A stretch of DNA of 64,000 nucleotides, taken from Streptococcus mitis. Its GTDB lineage: Bacteria; Bacillota; Bacilli; Lactobacillales; Streptococcaceae. Positions 28,905 to 37,755 of this stretch are shown piece by piece (within the stretch, counting starts at the first letter, position 1; every line of letters begins with the position of its first letter). The translations under genes and the position numbers were made by a program. The notes under the pieces were generated by a model. It searched no databases. It was given only the letters and a program-made list of their open reading frames with translations, and had not been told where the DNA came from. The DNA lies in contig NZ_JPFV01000011.1 in the NCBI RefSeq assembly GCF_000722685.1, positions 310,001 through 374,000 on the forward strand. The letters run 5' to 3'.

Positions 28905-29715
28905 AACATGTTACACATGTTTTTTTCAAATCATGACCACCCGTTTGACGGGTGGTTTGTCCCAGGGCTATAAGCCCAAATTACCAGCCAGCGCCTAAAG
29001 ACGCTGGTTTTCACGTTGTTCAAACCTTATTGCTCTTGACTCGTCACTTGCCTCTTAAAGAGGCTTTAGTATTACTTACCACTATTCCTAAAGGGATCCT
29101 CATATTCTTTTACACTTAATTTATCTAGTGCTATATCATGCTTTACTCGTTCTCAAATTTTCATACTCGTGAAGAAATCATCCACTGGATAATTTCTTTA
29201 ATCTTGAATATATTTCTTAATTGTAGCTTCATTGAGTCCCACCGTACTTACATAATAACCTTCCGCCCAGAAATGCCGATTCCCAAACTTGTATTTGAGA
29301 TTGGCGTGTTTATCAAACATCATGAGTGCACTTTTCCTTTTAAATAACCCATGAAACTCGAAACACTTATCCTCGGTGGAATACTTACTAACATATGTAC
29401 ATGGTCTGGCATTAAGTGACACTCGATAATTTCAACTCCTTTATAACTACACAAACGATGAAATATTTCGCCTAAACTACTTCTATATTGATTATAGATG
29501 ACTTTTCGTCTATACTTAGGGTGAACACAATGTGATACTTACAGTGCCACTTTGTGTGCGATAAACTATGATCCTTTTGTGCCATATTTTTCTCCTTTCG
29601 CTTTACAATTGCCTTGAAGAGCTTTATTGTATCGCGTTTGGAGTTTTTTGGGTACAACCTTCGACGCGTACCTGCATAGCGGGTGGTTTTTTTGTCTCGC
29701 ACCTAACGGAGCGAG
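28905..29715 (-). mobile_element. Decayed IS200/IS605-family insertion sequence
   Basis: Contains a broken TnpA gene flanked by stem-loops: CCACCCGTTTGACGGGTGG near 28931, GGGCTATAAGCCC and CCAGCGCCTAAAGACGCTGG near 28970-29005, and GCGGGTGG/GTCTCGC structures near 29680. Subterminal hairpins are what Y1-transposase elements use as ends. Boundaries are approximate; I cannot define the tips without a copy for comparison. Confidence 0.75.
29072..29585 (-). pseudogene. tnpA: Frameshifted IS200-type transposase TnpA
   Basis: Y1 (HUH) transposase remnant. From the ATG at 29585 it reads MAQKDHSLSHTKWHCKYHIV and then needs a frame change after VFT to reach PKYRRKVIYNQYRSSLGE. A second shift (one A missing) lies in GYLKGK/SALMMF. 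The C-terminal part (FWAEGYYVSTVG) is interrupted after KKYIQD by about 50 extra bases before KHDIALDKLSVKEYEDPF. The HUH motif survives as MPDHVHML. Inactive. Confidence 0.85.
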
Positions 29716-29741
29716 ACGGACTGAAAGTCACATAAGAAAAA

Positions 29742-29766
29742 AGAAAGGACGAAATTTGTCCTTTCT
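29742..29766 (-). terminator. Terminator downstream of walJ
   Basis: AGAAAGGAC/GTCCTTTCT stem with a 7-base loop, followed on the minus strand by TTTTTTC. Lies 50 bases after the walJ stop. Confidence 0.8.
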
Positions 29767-29815
29767 CGAGCTTAGCTTTTCTGCAACCCCTTACAGTTGA
29801 AAAAGAGCCTTCTTT

Positions 29816-30625
29816 TTATATCTCAGTCAATGGTGTTGCGGTATCTGGTGAGGTATCATATACCTTAAAGTCTACTCCTACACCTAGATCAGCTTGTGCT
29901 AGCTGATTCACCATGGTCATATGAGCTAGCTCCTTGATATTGTTCTCCTTAGATAAATGCCCAAGGTAGATTTTCTTAGTGCGGTTTCCCAAGGTACGAA
30001 TCATAGCTTCGGCACCGTCCTCGTTAGAAAGGTGACCTAGATCCGATAGGATTCGTTGTTTAAGTCGCCAAGCGTAAGAACCTGCTCGCAAAATCTCTAC
30101 ATCATGGTTGGACTCGATAAGATATCCATCCGCATTTTCGACAATTCCTGCCATACGGTCACTCACATAACCTGTATCAGTCAGCATGACAAAACTCTTG
30201 TCATCCTTCATAAAGCGATAGAACTGCGGAGCAACCGCATCATGGCTAACCCCAAAACTCTCAATATCAATATCTCCAAAGGTTTTGGTTTTGCCCATTT
30301 CAAAGATATGCTTTTGTGAAGAATCTACCTTGCCAAGATACTTGCTATTTTCCATAGCCTGCCAGGTCTTTTCATTGGCATACAAATCCATACCATACTT
30401 GCGAGCCAAAACACCCACTCCGTGGATATGGTCTGAATGCTCATGTGTAATCAAGATGGCATCCAAGTCTTCTGGTTTGCGATTAATTTCAGCAAGTAGG
30501 CTAGTAATCTTTTTACCAGATAAGCCTGCATCCACTAAAAGCTTCTTTTTCGGGGTTTCCAGATAAAAGGAATTTCCACTGGAACCCGACGCTAAAATAC
30601 TGTATTTAAAGCCTGTTTCACTCAT
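29816..30625 (-). CDS. walJ: Metallo-beta-lactamase-fold protein WalJ/VicX
   Basis: 269-aa hydrolase-like protein. The metal site ITHEHSDHIHGVG gives HxHxDH; further ligands are in VMLTDTGYV and SNHD. It is the third gene of the vicRKX (walRKJ) operon, one base after walK. VicX is not needed for phosphorelay and is thought to influence DNA replication coordination and stress in streptococci and bacilli; its substrate is unknown. The ATG at 30625 follows directly on the walK stop. Confidence 0.95.
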   Translation of the reverse strand: MSETGFKYSILASGSSGNSFYLETPKKKLLVDAGLSGKKITSLLAEINRKPEDLDAILITHEHSDHIHGVGVLARKYGMDLYANEKTWQAMENSKYLGKVDSSQKHIFEMGKTKTFGDIDIESFGVSHDAVAPQFYRFMKDDKSFVMLTDTGYVSDRMAGIVENADGYLIESNHDVEILRAGSYAWRLKQRILSDLGHLSNEDGAEAMIRTLGNRTKKIYLGHLSKENNIKELAHMTMVNQLAQADLGVGVDFKVYDTSPDTATPLTEI

Positions 30626-30626
30626 T

Positions 30627-31976
30627 CTAGTCTTCTACTTCGTCCTCCCATACTTCTTCTTTCACTGCATCCTTATCATAAGGGAGCACAATGGTGAAGG
30701 TTGATCCCTTACCGTATTCACTCTTGGCCCAAATAAAGCCCTTATGTTGTTTGATAATTTCTTTAGCAATTGCTAGTCCTAGACCCGTACCACCTTGGGC
30801 ACGACTTCTGGCACGATCCACACGATAAAAACGGTCAAAGATACGTGGTAAATCTTGCTTTGGAATCCCCAATCCCTGGTCAGAAATAGACAAAATCATC
30901 TGATCATCAGTCGTCTTCATGGTCACTGTGATTTTCCCGCCATCAGGCGAATACTTGATGGCATTGTTAAGAATATTGTCAATCACCTGTGTCATCTTGT
31001 CAGTATCAATTTCAATCCAGACAGAGGTAATTGGATAATCTTTCACCAATTCATATTTTTTCTCTTCATCTGGTCCTCTCATTTTATCAAAACGATTAAG
31101 AATAAAAGTAATAAAGGCAGTGAAGTTAATCATTTCCACATCTAGGTGACTAGTCGCATTATCAATCCTAGAAAGATGAAGGAGATCCGTCACCATTCGC
31201 ATCATACGGTTGGTTTCATCTAGAGATACCTTGATAAAGTCTGGTGCGATAGGTTCTGTCAGAGCCCCTTCATCCAAGGCTTCAAGATAGGATTTTACGC
31301 TAGTCAGAGGCGTCCGTAGCTCATGACTAACGTTGGAAACAAAAAGTCTCCGTTCGCGCTCTTCCTTCTCCTGCTCTGTCGTATCGTGCAAAACAGCAAC
31401 CAAACCTGAGATAAAGCCAGACTCACGACGCACCAAAGCAAAGCGTACACGAAGGCTCAGATACTCACCATTGGCATCCTGAGAATCAATCATTAGCTCA
31501 GGAACTTGGGTAATCAAATCACGAAGTTCATACTCATCTTCAATCTTAAGCAATTCTAGAATACTTTTATTAAGAACATCTTCTTTCTGAACACCTAGCT
31601 GTTTCTTAGCCATGTCATTAATCATGGTAATCTTGCCACGACGATTGGTTGCAAGGACTCCGTCCGTCATGTAAGATAAGATACTATGTAATCTTTTACT
31701 CTCTTGTTCCAAATTTTCTTGAGTCAAGCGGATTACTTCTGATAAATCATTGAGATTATTAGTAATATTAGTAATTTCAGAGCTCCCCTGCATATCTAAT
31801 ACCTGAGAATAATCTCCTGCAATCAGGTCCTTTACCTTTTGATTGATTTTCTTCAACCGAATATTATCCCGACGATTTTCTAGTAAAAGCAAGGTCACCA
31901 CTAAAATAAAGCCAAGTAGAATGAGGACAAAGATAAAATCACTAGTTAAAACTGTGTCTTTAATTAGTTTAATCAT
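30627..31976 (-). CDS. walK: Sensor histidine kinase WalK (VicK)
   Basis: 449-aa kinase of the essential cell-wall two-component system. A single membrane helix ([19 protein letters not shown], residues 14-32) and almost no extracellular part mark the streptococcal form. Then HAMP, a PAS domain (about 95-205), HisKA with the phosphoacceptor His at about 218 in [15 protein letters not shown], and an HATPase with N box [11 protein letters not shown] and G boxes DQGLGIP and GTGLGLAI. The start overlaps walR by 8 bases. Confidence 0.97.
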   Translation of the reverse strand: MIKLIKDTVLTSDFIFVLILLGFILVVTLLLLENRRDNIRLKKINQKVKDLIAGDYSQVLDMQGSSEITNITNNLNDLSEVIRLTQENLEQESKRLHSILSYMTDGVLATNRRGKITMINDMAKKQLGVQKEDVLNKSILELLKIEDEYELRDLITQVPELMIDSQDANGEYLSLRVRFALVRRESGFISGLVAVLHDTTEQEKEERERRLFVSNVSHELRTPLTSVKSYLEALDEGALTEPIAPDFIKVSLDETNRMMRMVTDLLHLSRIDNATSHLDVEMINFTAFITFILNRFDKMRGPDEEKKYELVKDYPITSVWIEIDTDKMTQVIDNILNNAIKYSPDGGKITVTMKTTDDQMILSISDQGLGIPKQDLPRIFDRFYRVDRARSRAQGGTGLGLAIAKEIIKQHKGFIWAKSEYGKGSTFTIVLPYDKDAVKEEVWEDEVED

Positions 31977-32673
31977 TATTTCTCATATAATAACCAACAC
32001 CACGACGTGTTAGAATATACTCTGGACGACTTGGTGTGTCTTCAATTTTCTCACGCAAACGCCTGATAGTTACGTCAACTGTTCGAACGTCTCCGAAATA
32101 GTCGTAACCCCAGACCGTTTCAAGCAAGTGTTCGCGTGTAATCACTTGACCGATATGAGAAGCCAAGTGGTACAAGAGTTCAAATTCACGGTGGGTTAAA
32201 TCTAGTTCTTCACCATATTTTTTAGCCACGTAGGCATCTGGTACAATTTCTAAATCCCCAATTTGGATAGGCTGAGGTTTGCTATCTGCTTCCTGATCAT
32301 CTACTGGCATAGGCTGAGAACGACGCAGAAGAGCTTTAACACGCGCCTGCAACTCACGATTTGAGAAGGGTTTTGTCACATAGTCATCTGCTCCAAGCTC
32401 CAAACCGATAACCTTATCAAATTCACTGTCTTTAGCCGACAGCATGATAATAGGCACACTACTGGTCTTGCGAATAGTCTTAGCAGCTTCTAAGCCATCA
32501 ATTTCTGGAAGCATCAAATCCAGAATAATAATATCTGGATTTGATGCTTCAAATTGCTCTAGCGCTTCACGACCATTAAAAGCAGTTACAACTTCGTAAC
32601 CTTCCTTGGTCATATTAAACTTGATAATATCCGAGATTGGTTTTTCATCATCTACAATTAATATTTTTTTCAT
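31969..32673 (-). CDS. walR: Response regulator WalR (VicR)
   Basis: OmpR-family regulator, 234 aa, controlling peptidoglycan hydrolase genes such as pcsB in pneumococcus. Receiver: [11 protein letters not shown], phosphorylation Asp at about 52 in [14 protein letters not shown] in [11 protein letters not shown]-terminal winged helix ends in [33 protein letters not shown] use the ATG at 32673 (AAAGGTGA upstream), not an earlier in-frame start. First gene of walR-walK-walJ. Confidence 0.97.
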   Translation of the reverse strand: MKKILIVDDEKPISDIIKFNMTKEGYEVVTAFNGREALEQFEASNPDIIILDLMLPEIDGLEAAKTIRKTSSVPIIMLSAKDSEFDKVIGLELGADDYVTKPFSNRELQARVKALLRRSQPMPVDDQEADSKPQPIQIGDLEIVPDAYVAKKYGEELDLTHREFELLYHLASHIGQVITREHLLETVWGYDYFGDVRTVDVTIRRLREKIEDTPSRPEYILTRRGVGYYMRNND

Positions 32674-32694
32674 ATGTTCACCTTTTTCTCTACT

Positions 32695-32700
32695 ATTATA
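32695..32700 (-). promoter_or_regulatory. Extended -10 of the walRKJ operon
   Basis: TATAAT preceded by TGG (TTTGGTATAAT) 21 bases upstream of the walR ATG on the minus strand. No clear -35. The short distance to the ATG implies a very short leader. Confidence 0.55.
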
Positions 32701-32728
32701 CCAAAAAAATAGCAAGAAGACACAATAG

Positions 32729-33904
32729 CTAGTCTTTGCTATTGTCTAAGTTGACTTTTGCATAAGCCTGCCAGATTTTTTGTTGGGGTTTGGCAAGTGG
32801 ATAATTCTTAAATTCTTCTGGTGAAAGCCAGCGAACTTCCCTATCTGAAAAATCATGGAAGTCACTCACCTGACCTGCTACAATTTGAACATGCCACTTG
32901 CGATGGCTAAAGACATGCTTGACAGTCTCAAAATAAACTTCAAGCCAATCAACTTCTAAGTCATAGTCCTGCTGGAAACTCTCTTCTGGACTGGGACCAA
33001 AGTTCACACTTTCTTCTGCAACCTGATGAAAGAGGTCAAACTGCTCTTCTTGCGAAAAGTTATCTACTTCTATCAAAGGGAAATGCCAAAAACCTGCCAA
33101 GAGCTTTTCACTTTCATTTTTTTCAAGTAAAAATTGTCCTTGATTATTTTTCACAACTAAGGCTTTAAGATAAATAGGAACTGGCTTTTTCTTGGGAGCC
33201 TTGATTGGATAACGGTCCATTGTGCCATTCTGATATGCCGCACTAAAGTCCTTAACTGGGCTTTCTTCTGGTCTGGGATTTACAGGCGCCTCAATATCCG
33301 ATCCCAAGTCCATCAAGGCTTGATTAAAGTCACCCGGACGTTCTGGGTCAATCAAGATTTCCATCATTGTTTGAAAAATTTTGCGATTACTTGGAATACC
33401 AATATCGTGGTTGACTTCGAACAGACGTGCCAGCACCCGCATAACATTACCATCTACAGCTGGCTCAGGCAAGTTAAAAGCAATACTGGAAATGGCTCCT
33501 GCAGTATAAGGTCCAATTCCTTTCAAACTGGAAATTCCTTCATAGGTGTTTGGAAATTTGCCACCAAAGTCAGTCATAATTTGCTGGGCTGCAGCCTGCA
33601 TATTACGAACTCGAGAATAATAACCCAAACCTTCCCAAGCCTTCAACAGGCCTTCTTCAGGCGCAGTTGCCAAACTTTCCACTGTTGGAAACCAGTCCAA
33701 GAACCGTTCATAATAAGGAATAACCGTATCCACCCTGGTCTGCTGAAGCATGATTTCAGACACCCAGATATGATAAGGGTTTTTACTTCTACGCCACGGT
33801 AAATCTCTTTTGTTTTCATCATACCAAGCGAGAAGTTTCTCACGAAAAGAAATGATCTTTTCCTCCGGCCACATGACGACACCGTATTCTTTCAAATCTA
33901 ACAT
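32729..33904 (-). CDS. mutY: Adenine DNA glycosylase MutY, cysteine-free (no Fe-S cluster)
   Basis: Removes A opposite 8-oxoguanine. 391 aa. HhH-GPD core: catalytic Glu in [13 protein letters not shown], Hh[13 protein letters not shown], catalytic Asp in [12 protein letters not shown]. The C-terminal Nudix-like domain with VFSHRKW reads 8-oxoG. Canonical MutY then has C-x6-C-x2-C-x5-C for a [4Fe-4S] cluster; here the stretch after QALMDLG reads [20 protein letters not shown] and no Cys occurs anywhere in the protein. A later start at MWPEEK is possible. Three further residues past the family core end in DNSKD. A 22-base gap to the walR promoter separates it from the next unit. Confidence 0.95.
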   Translation of the reverse strand: MLDLKEYGVVMWPEEKIISFREKLLAWYDENKRDLPWRRSKNPYHIWVSEIMLQQTRVDTVIPYYERFLDWFPTVESLATAPEEGLLKAWEGLGYYSRVRNMQAAAQQIMTDFGGKFPNTYEGISSLKGIGPYTAGAISSIAFNLPEPAVDGNVMRVLARLFEVNHDIGIPSNRKIFQTMMEILIDPERPGDFNQALMDLGSDIEAPVNPRPEESPVKDFSAAYQNGTMDRYPIKAPKKKPVPIYLKALVVKNNQGQFLLEKNESEKLLAGFWHFPLIEVDNFSQEEQFDLFHQVAEESVNFGPSPEESFQQDYDLEVDWLEVYFETVKHVFSHRKWHVQIVAGQVSDFHDFSDREVRWLSPEEFKNYPLAKPQQKIWQAYAKVNLDNSKD

Positions 33905-34200
33905 ATCTCTAGTATAACACAGAAGGTTTAACCTGTCTTTTTATCTGATTTATAATATTTTCAATAGATAGTATATAACTTTTCTATCTACTTAAATATT
34001 TGATATGACTTCAACTGAAAATCAATAAAGTATCGGAGAAGATGATTATCCACCTTCAAGGTTTGATTGTAAAACAAATAAGCTAGAGGTACAGGCTTAT
34101 TGAAATAGTTGATAATCCTACTAATAAAAAATAAAAACTCATCACTTTTATAAAACCATGAAAATACAGGTTGCTATCATCCTAAAATAAGTGAAAAAAT
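33905..34200. other. AT-rich gap between mutY and the hup terminator
   Basis: About 300 bases without a credible gene on either strand. It contains a short inverted repeat AATAAGC/GCTTATT around 34078-34104 and no recognisable BOX or RUP. The mutY promoter must lie here, but no convincing -35/-10 pair was found. Confidence 0.5.
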
Positions 34201-34250
34201 AAAAGCCTACTGACCAAGCTAGAAAGCTTGATACAATAGGCTTTTTAAAG
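34201..34250 (-). terminator. Terminator of hup
   Basis: AAAGCCTA pairs with TAGGCTTT around a long inner hairpin (CAAGCT/AGCTTG), followed on the minus strand by ATTTTTT. Lies 6 bases past the hup stop. Confidence 0.8.
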
Positions 34251-34255
34251 GCTAA

Positions 34256-34531
34256 TTATTTAACAGCGTCTTTAAGAGCTTTACCAGCTTTGAATGCTGG
34301 AACTTTAGAAGCTGCAATTGTGATTTCTTTACCAGTTTGTGGGTTGCGACCTTTACGTGCAGCACGCTCACGAACTTCAAAGTTACCAAAACCGATCAAT
34401 TGAACTTTTTCACCAGCTGCAAGGTAATCAGCTACTGCTGCGAATACAGCTTCAACTGCTGCTGCTGAGTCTTTCTTAGTCAATTCTGTAGCTTCTGCTA
34501 CTTTAGCGATCAAATCTTGTTTGTTTGCCAT
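34256..34531 (-). CDS. hup: DNA-binding protein HU
   Basis: 91-aa histone-like protein, the main nucleoid protein in streptococci, which have a single [32 protein letters not shown] at the start; DNA-binding arm [23 protein letters not shown]. Codon use is strongly biased, as expected for a highly expressed gene. GGAGG lies 9 bases upstream of the ATG. It has its own promoter and terminator. Confidence 0.98.
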   Translation of the reverse strand: MANKQDLIAKVAEATELTKKDSAAAVEAVFAAVADYLAAGEKVQLIGFGNFEVRERAARKGRNPQTGKEITIAASKVPAFKAGKALKDAVK

Positions 34532-34572
34532 GTTAATGATTCCTCCAAATTAATTTCTAATTAACAAATATA

Positions 34573-34601
34573 ATCATATCCTAAAATCCCTTATAGGTCA
34601 A
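34573..34601 (-). promoter_or_regulatory. hup promoter
   Basis: Minus-strand TTGACC (34601-34596), a 17-base spacer, then TATGAT (34578-34573), about 42 bases upstream of the hup ATG. Near-consensus sigma-A promoter. Confidence 0.8.
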
Positions 34602-34638
34602 GTTAAAAACGCTGTTTATTCGCATTTTCTTTATTTTT

Positions 34639-35478
34639 TTAGGAATGGTAACGTACCAAAATAGCCCATGCATTCTCGCCCGTATGAGTCTGAATAATAG
34701 AACCTGTTTCTAAAACAGAAATTGGCTTTTCAACATTAGCTTGTAAGCTTTCTTTCATCTCTTTTGCCCAATCAGCACTACCAGAATATGAAATTCCAAT
34801 CTCTGCTACAGAACGTTCAGAGAGAGATGTTGTCAACTCATCTAACCATTTTTTAAAGGTTTTAGCCCCACGACCTTTAACAATTGGCTGCAATTCATGG
34901 TCTTTCATTTGCATGACAACACGGATATTGAGAAGTGAGCTCAACAATCCAGTTACACGGCCAATTCGTCCACCTTTGACAAGATTTTCCAAAGTTGAAA
35001 CGCCAATATAAAGTTCTGTGTGGTTTTTAACCTTTTCTACATGAGATAAAATTGTCTCCATGTCTTTGCCTTCTTGTGCTAATTTCGCAGCCTCAACAAC
35101 TTGGAATTTCAAGGCTTGGTCAGTGAAGGAACTATCGATAACTGTCACATCGGCAGTAGACAGGCTGGCACCTTGACGCGCTGCTTCTACAGTACCCGAA
35201 AGAGCATGAGACATATGAATAGCAAGAATCTGGCTACCATCCTTGCATAGGTCTTCAAATACTTCAGCAAAGACACCTACAGGTGGCTGGCTTGTTTTCG
35301 GAAGGTTCTTACTTGCTTGCATCAACTGAAGAAATTTACCTTCTTCTTTCAAATCAGCATCAGAATAAACAACATTATCAATCATTACAGATAACGGAAC
35401 AACAGTGATATCTAATTGTTTTACTAGTTCAGGTTCAATAGTAACAGATGAATCGGTTACAATCTTAATTTTTGTCAT
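34639..35478 (-). CDS. DegV-family fatty-acid-binding protein
   Basis: 279-aa DegV (FakB-like) protein. These bind a fatty acid and present it to the kinase FakA for incorporation of exogenous fatty acids. [15 protein letters not shown] at the start and [17 protein letters not shown] carry the conserved Ser/Thr around the lipid pocket. [12 protein letters not shown] follows. Whether this copy is a true FakB is not settled by sequence. It is divergent from the YitT-like gene; hup lies downstream with its own promoter. Confidence 0.9.
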   Translation of the reverse strand: MTKIKIVTDSSVTIEPELVKQLDITVVPLSVMIDNVVYSDADLKEEGKFLQLMQASKNLPKTSQPPVGVFAEVFEDLCKDGSQILAIHMSHALSGTVEAARQGASLSTADVTVIDSSFTDQALKFQVVEAAKLAQEGKDMETILSHVEKVKNHTELYIGVSTLENLVKGGRIGRVTGLLSSLLNIRVVMQMKDHELQPIVKGRGAKTFKKWLDELTTSLSERSVAEIGISYSGSADWAKEMKESLQANVEKPISVLETGSIIQTHTGENAWAILVRYHS

Positions 35479-35588
35479 AGTATCAATCTTTCTATTTTAG
35501 GATTCAGATTGGTTTTCTTACTTCTAATTATATCAAAAAAAGATTAAAAATCCTAATGGAGTCAATCAATTTTTCCGTAAAAATTTGA

Positions 35589-35594
35589 TATAAT
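35589..35594 (+). promoter_or_regulatory. -10 of the YitT-like gene
   Basis: TATAAT within TTTGATATAATC, 26 bases upstream of the ATG; AAGAGGTG is the ribosome site. No good -35 is visible. Confidence 0.6.
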
Positions 35595-35619
35595 CTACTT
35601 ATAAGAAAAGAGGTGTCCT

Positions 35620-36468
35620 ATGATTAAAAAAATTTACCCCATTTTAACTATTTTACTAGGTGCTGCTATTTATGCTTTTGGCCTGACTTATTTTGTAGTT
35701 CCCCATCATCTCTTTGAAGGAGGGGCAACAGGTATTACCCTTATCACCTTTTATCTTTTTAAAATCCCTGTTTCCCTCATGAACCTACTGATTAATATTC
35801 CCCTTTTCATCCTAGCTTGGAAAATATTTGGAGCAAAATCCCTCTATTCTAGTTTGCTCGGAACCTTAGCCTTGTCTGCCTGGTTGGCTTTTTTTGAGCG
35901 TATTCCCCTTCATATTGATCTTCAAGGTGATTTACTAATCACAGCCCTTATAGCGGGAATTCTATTGGGAATTGGTCTTGGAATTATTTTTAATGCTGGA
36001 GGTACAACTGGTGGTACTGATATTCTAGCTCGTATTCTCAATAAATACACTCATATATCCATGGGGAAGCTACTCTTTGTCTTAGATTTTTGTATTCTTA
36101 TGCTCATTCTCCTAATCTTCAAGGATTTGAGATTGGTTTCCTACACGCTCTTATTTGATTTTATCGTTTCTCGTGTCATTGATTTGATTGGTGAAGGAGG
36201 ATATGCTGGCAAAGGCTTCATGATTATCACAAAACGTCCTGACCAGCTTGCTAAGGCAATCAATGATGACCTAGGAAGAGGTGTTACTTTTATTTCCGGT
36301 CAAGGCTACTATAGTCAAAAAGATTTGAAGATTATCTACTGTATTGTCGGCAGAAATGAGATTGTGAAAATGAAGGAAATGATTCATCGAATTGATCCTC
36401 AAGCCTTTATAACTATTACAGAAGCCTATGAAATCCTAGGAGAAGGATTCACCTTTGAAAAAGAATAA
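35620..36468 (+). CDS. YitT-family integral membrane protein (DUF161/DUF2179)
   Basis: 282-aa protein. An N-terminal block of five or six hydrophobic helices, with LFEGGATGITLITFYLF and IIFNAGGTTGGTDILARIL as the repeated glycine-rich family signature, is followed by a C-terminal soluble DUF2179 domain (GKGFMIITKRPDQLAKAINDD). Widespread in Firmicutes with no settled function. One of the few plus-strand genes here; convergent with ribF. Confidence 0.9.
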   Translation: MIKKIYPILTILLGAAIYAFGLTYFVVPHHLFEGGATGITLITFYLFKIPVSLMNLLINIPLFILAWKIFGAKSLYSSLLGTLALSAWLAFFERIPLHIDLQGDLLITALIAGILLGIGLGIIFNAGGTTGGTDILARILNKYTHISMGKLLFVLDFCILMLILLIFKDLRLVSYTLLFDFIVSRVIDLIGEGGYAGKGFMIITKRPDQLAKAINDDLGRGVTFISGQGYYSQKDLKIIYCIVGRNEIVKMKEMIHRIDPQAFITITEAYEILGEGFTFEKE

Positions 36469-36541
36469 AAAGAGGTAGTATAGTGACCTCAAAAGTTAGA
36501 CTAAATCATCTATCTTTTGGGTTACAAACAACCTCTTTTTT
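36469..36541. terminator. Bidirectional terminator between yitT-like gene and ribF
   Basis: AAAAAGAGGT pairs with ACCTCTTTTT across an inner hairpin (CAAAAG/CTTTTG). Both strands get a T-run, so it can serve both convergent genes. Confidence 0.7.
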
Positions 36542-36555
36542 AATTACTCAAACTC

Positions 36556-37473
36556 TTAAGACCAATTCCGTGCAACTTCTTCATCTGCCTTTAACTGATC
36601 CACTAATTGGTCAACTGAGTCAAATTTGGTCATATCTCGAATGCGATCAAGCCAATAAACCATGACGGTCTCGCCATAAATATCTTGATTAAAATCAAAA
36701 ATATTGACTTCAAAACGTGCTTCTTCTCCATCAAAGGTCACATTTTTCCCGACACTAGCCATAGCACGATACTTCTGTCTTTGAATCTCAACATCAACGA
36801 CATAAACGCCATCTGCTGGCATATAAGTACGATCTAAAAGCACCAAATTAGCTGTTGGATAACCAATCGTACGACCACGAGCATTGCCATGAACCACCAT
36901 ACCTCTTGATGGAAGCGGTGCCCCCAAAAGTTCTCCTGCTTCTTTTACATTTCCATCTAAAATAGCTTGACGGATACGAGTTGAACTAATCTTTCCTTTC
37001 TCATCTTCTACAGGTGGAACGATAATGACTTCTCCATCAAAGTAATCCTTTAAGTCTTCTGCCGTTTTTTGGTCAGAACCAAATGTATAATCAAAACCTG
37101 CAACAATAATTTTGGCATTCATAGCCTTGATATAAGTTGCAAAAAATTCTTCTGCCGTGAGACTAGCGAATTGACTACTAAAATCAAGGAGATATAATTC
37201 TTCTACGCCTTCACGCTTTAATTTCCTCTCACGTTCAGCAGGGTTCAAAATATGTAAAAACAGATCAGGATGATAAGGCTCTAAAGCAATCTTTGGAGAT
37301 TCATTAAAGGTCATAACGACGATAGGTAATAAATCTTTTCTCGCAGCCTTATTGGCAACACGAAATAATTCTTGATGCCCCTTATGTATACCATCAAAAT
37401 AGCCGAGAACAACGACTGAATCAGATGGTGTGCCAATATCTTTTTGGTTTTTTATAGGAATAGTAATAATCAT
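36556..37473 (-). CDS. ribF: Bifunctional riboflavin kinase/FAD synthetase
   Basis: Makes FMN and then FAD from riboflavin. 305 aa. N-terminal nucleotidyltransferase: VLGYFDGIHKGHQELF (GxFDGxHxGH) and SSTRIRQAI (ISSTxxR-like). C-terminal flavokinase: GRTIGYPTANL with the PTAN motif, then FEVNIFDFNQDIYGE. No FMN riboswitch is visible upstream. It faces the YitT-like gene. Confidence 0.96.
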   Translation of the reverse strand: MIITIPIKNQKDIGTPSDSVVVLGYFDGIHKGHQELFRVANKAARKDLLPIVVMTFNESPKIALEPYHPDLFLHILNPAERERKLKREGVEELYLLDFSSQFASLTAEEFFATYIKAMNAKIIVAGFDYTFGSDQKTAEDLKDYFDGEVIIVPPVEDEKGKISSTRIRQAILDGNVKEAGELLGAPLPSRGMVVHGNARGRTIGYPTANLVLLDRTYMPADGVYVVDVEIQRQKYRAMASVGKNVTFDGEEARFEVNIFDFNQDIYGETVMVYWLDRIRDMTKFDSVDQLVDQLKADEEVARNWS

Positions 37474-37701
37474 AAAATAATTATATCATAGCGATAGCTA
37501 TTTCTGGAACAGAAAATCTGAAATGTCGTTTTTTTAACCTGAAATAGCCATTTTTGCAAAAGGCAGTACTGTTCAAAAAATAGTACAATAAAAAATGAAT
37601 GATTGAATTGTACGCTATTCCTAATTTATTCTTATCGCATCACAGTTCATAATCATACTTGAGTGAAGAACTGATAGTTGAATAGCCTGCACTAATATCG
37701 T

Positions 37702-37733
37702 AAAAAGCCAGCATTTTCTGACGCTGGCTTTTT
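37702..37733 (-). terminator. Terminator of the pyr operon (after carB)
   Basis: AAAAAGCCAGC/GCTGGCTTTTT with a short loop, 23 bases past the carB stop. Symmetrical A and T runs make it potentially bidirectional. Confidence 0.85.
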
Positions 37734-37755
37734 AACTGTGAAAAATTTTTCTCAA

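Noticed and set aside
32722..32745. Perfect stem ACAATAGC/GCTATTGT at the 3' end of mutY as a terminator
   Set aside because: It is not directly followed by a T-run (ten other bases intervene) and partly overlaps the last codons; could be weak, not listed as a terminator.
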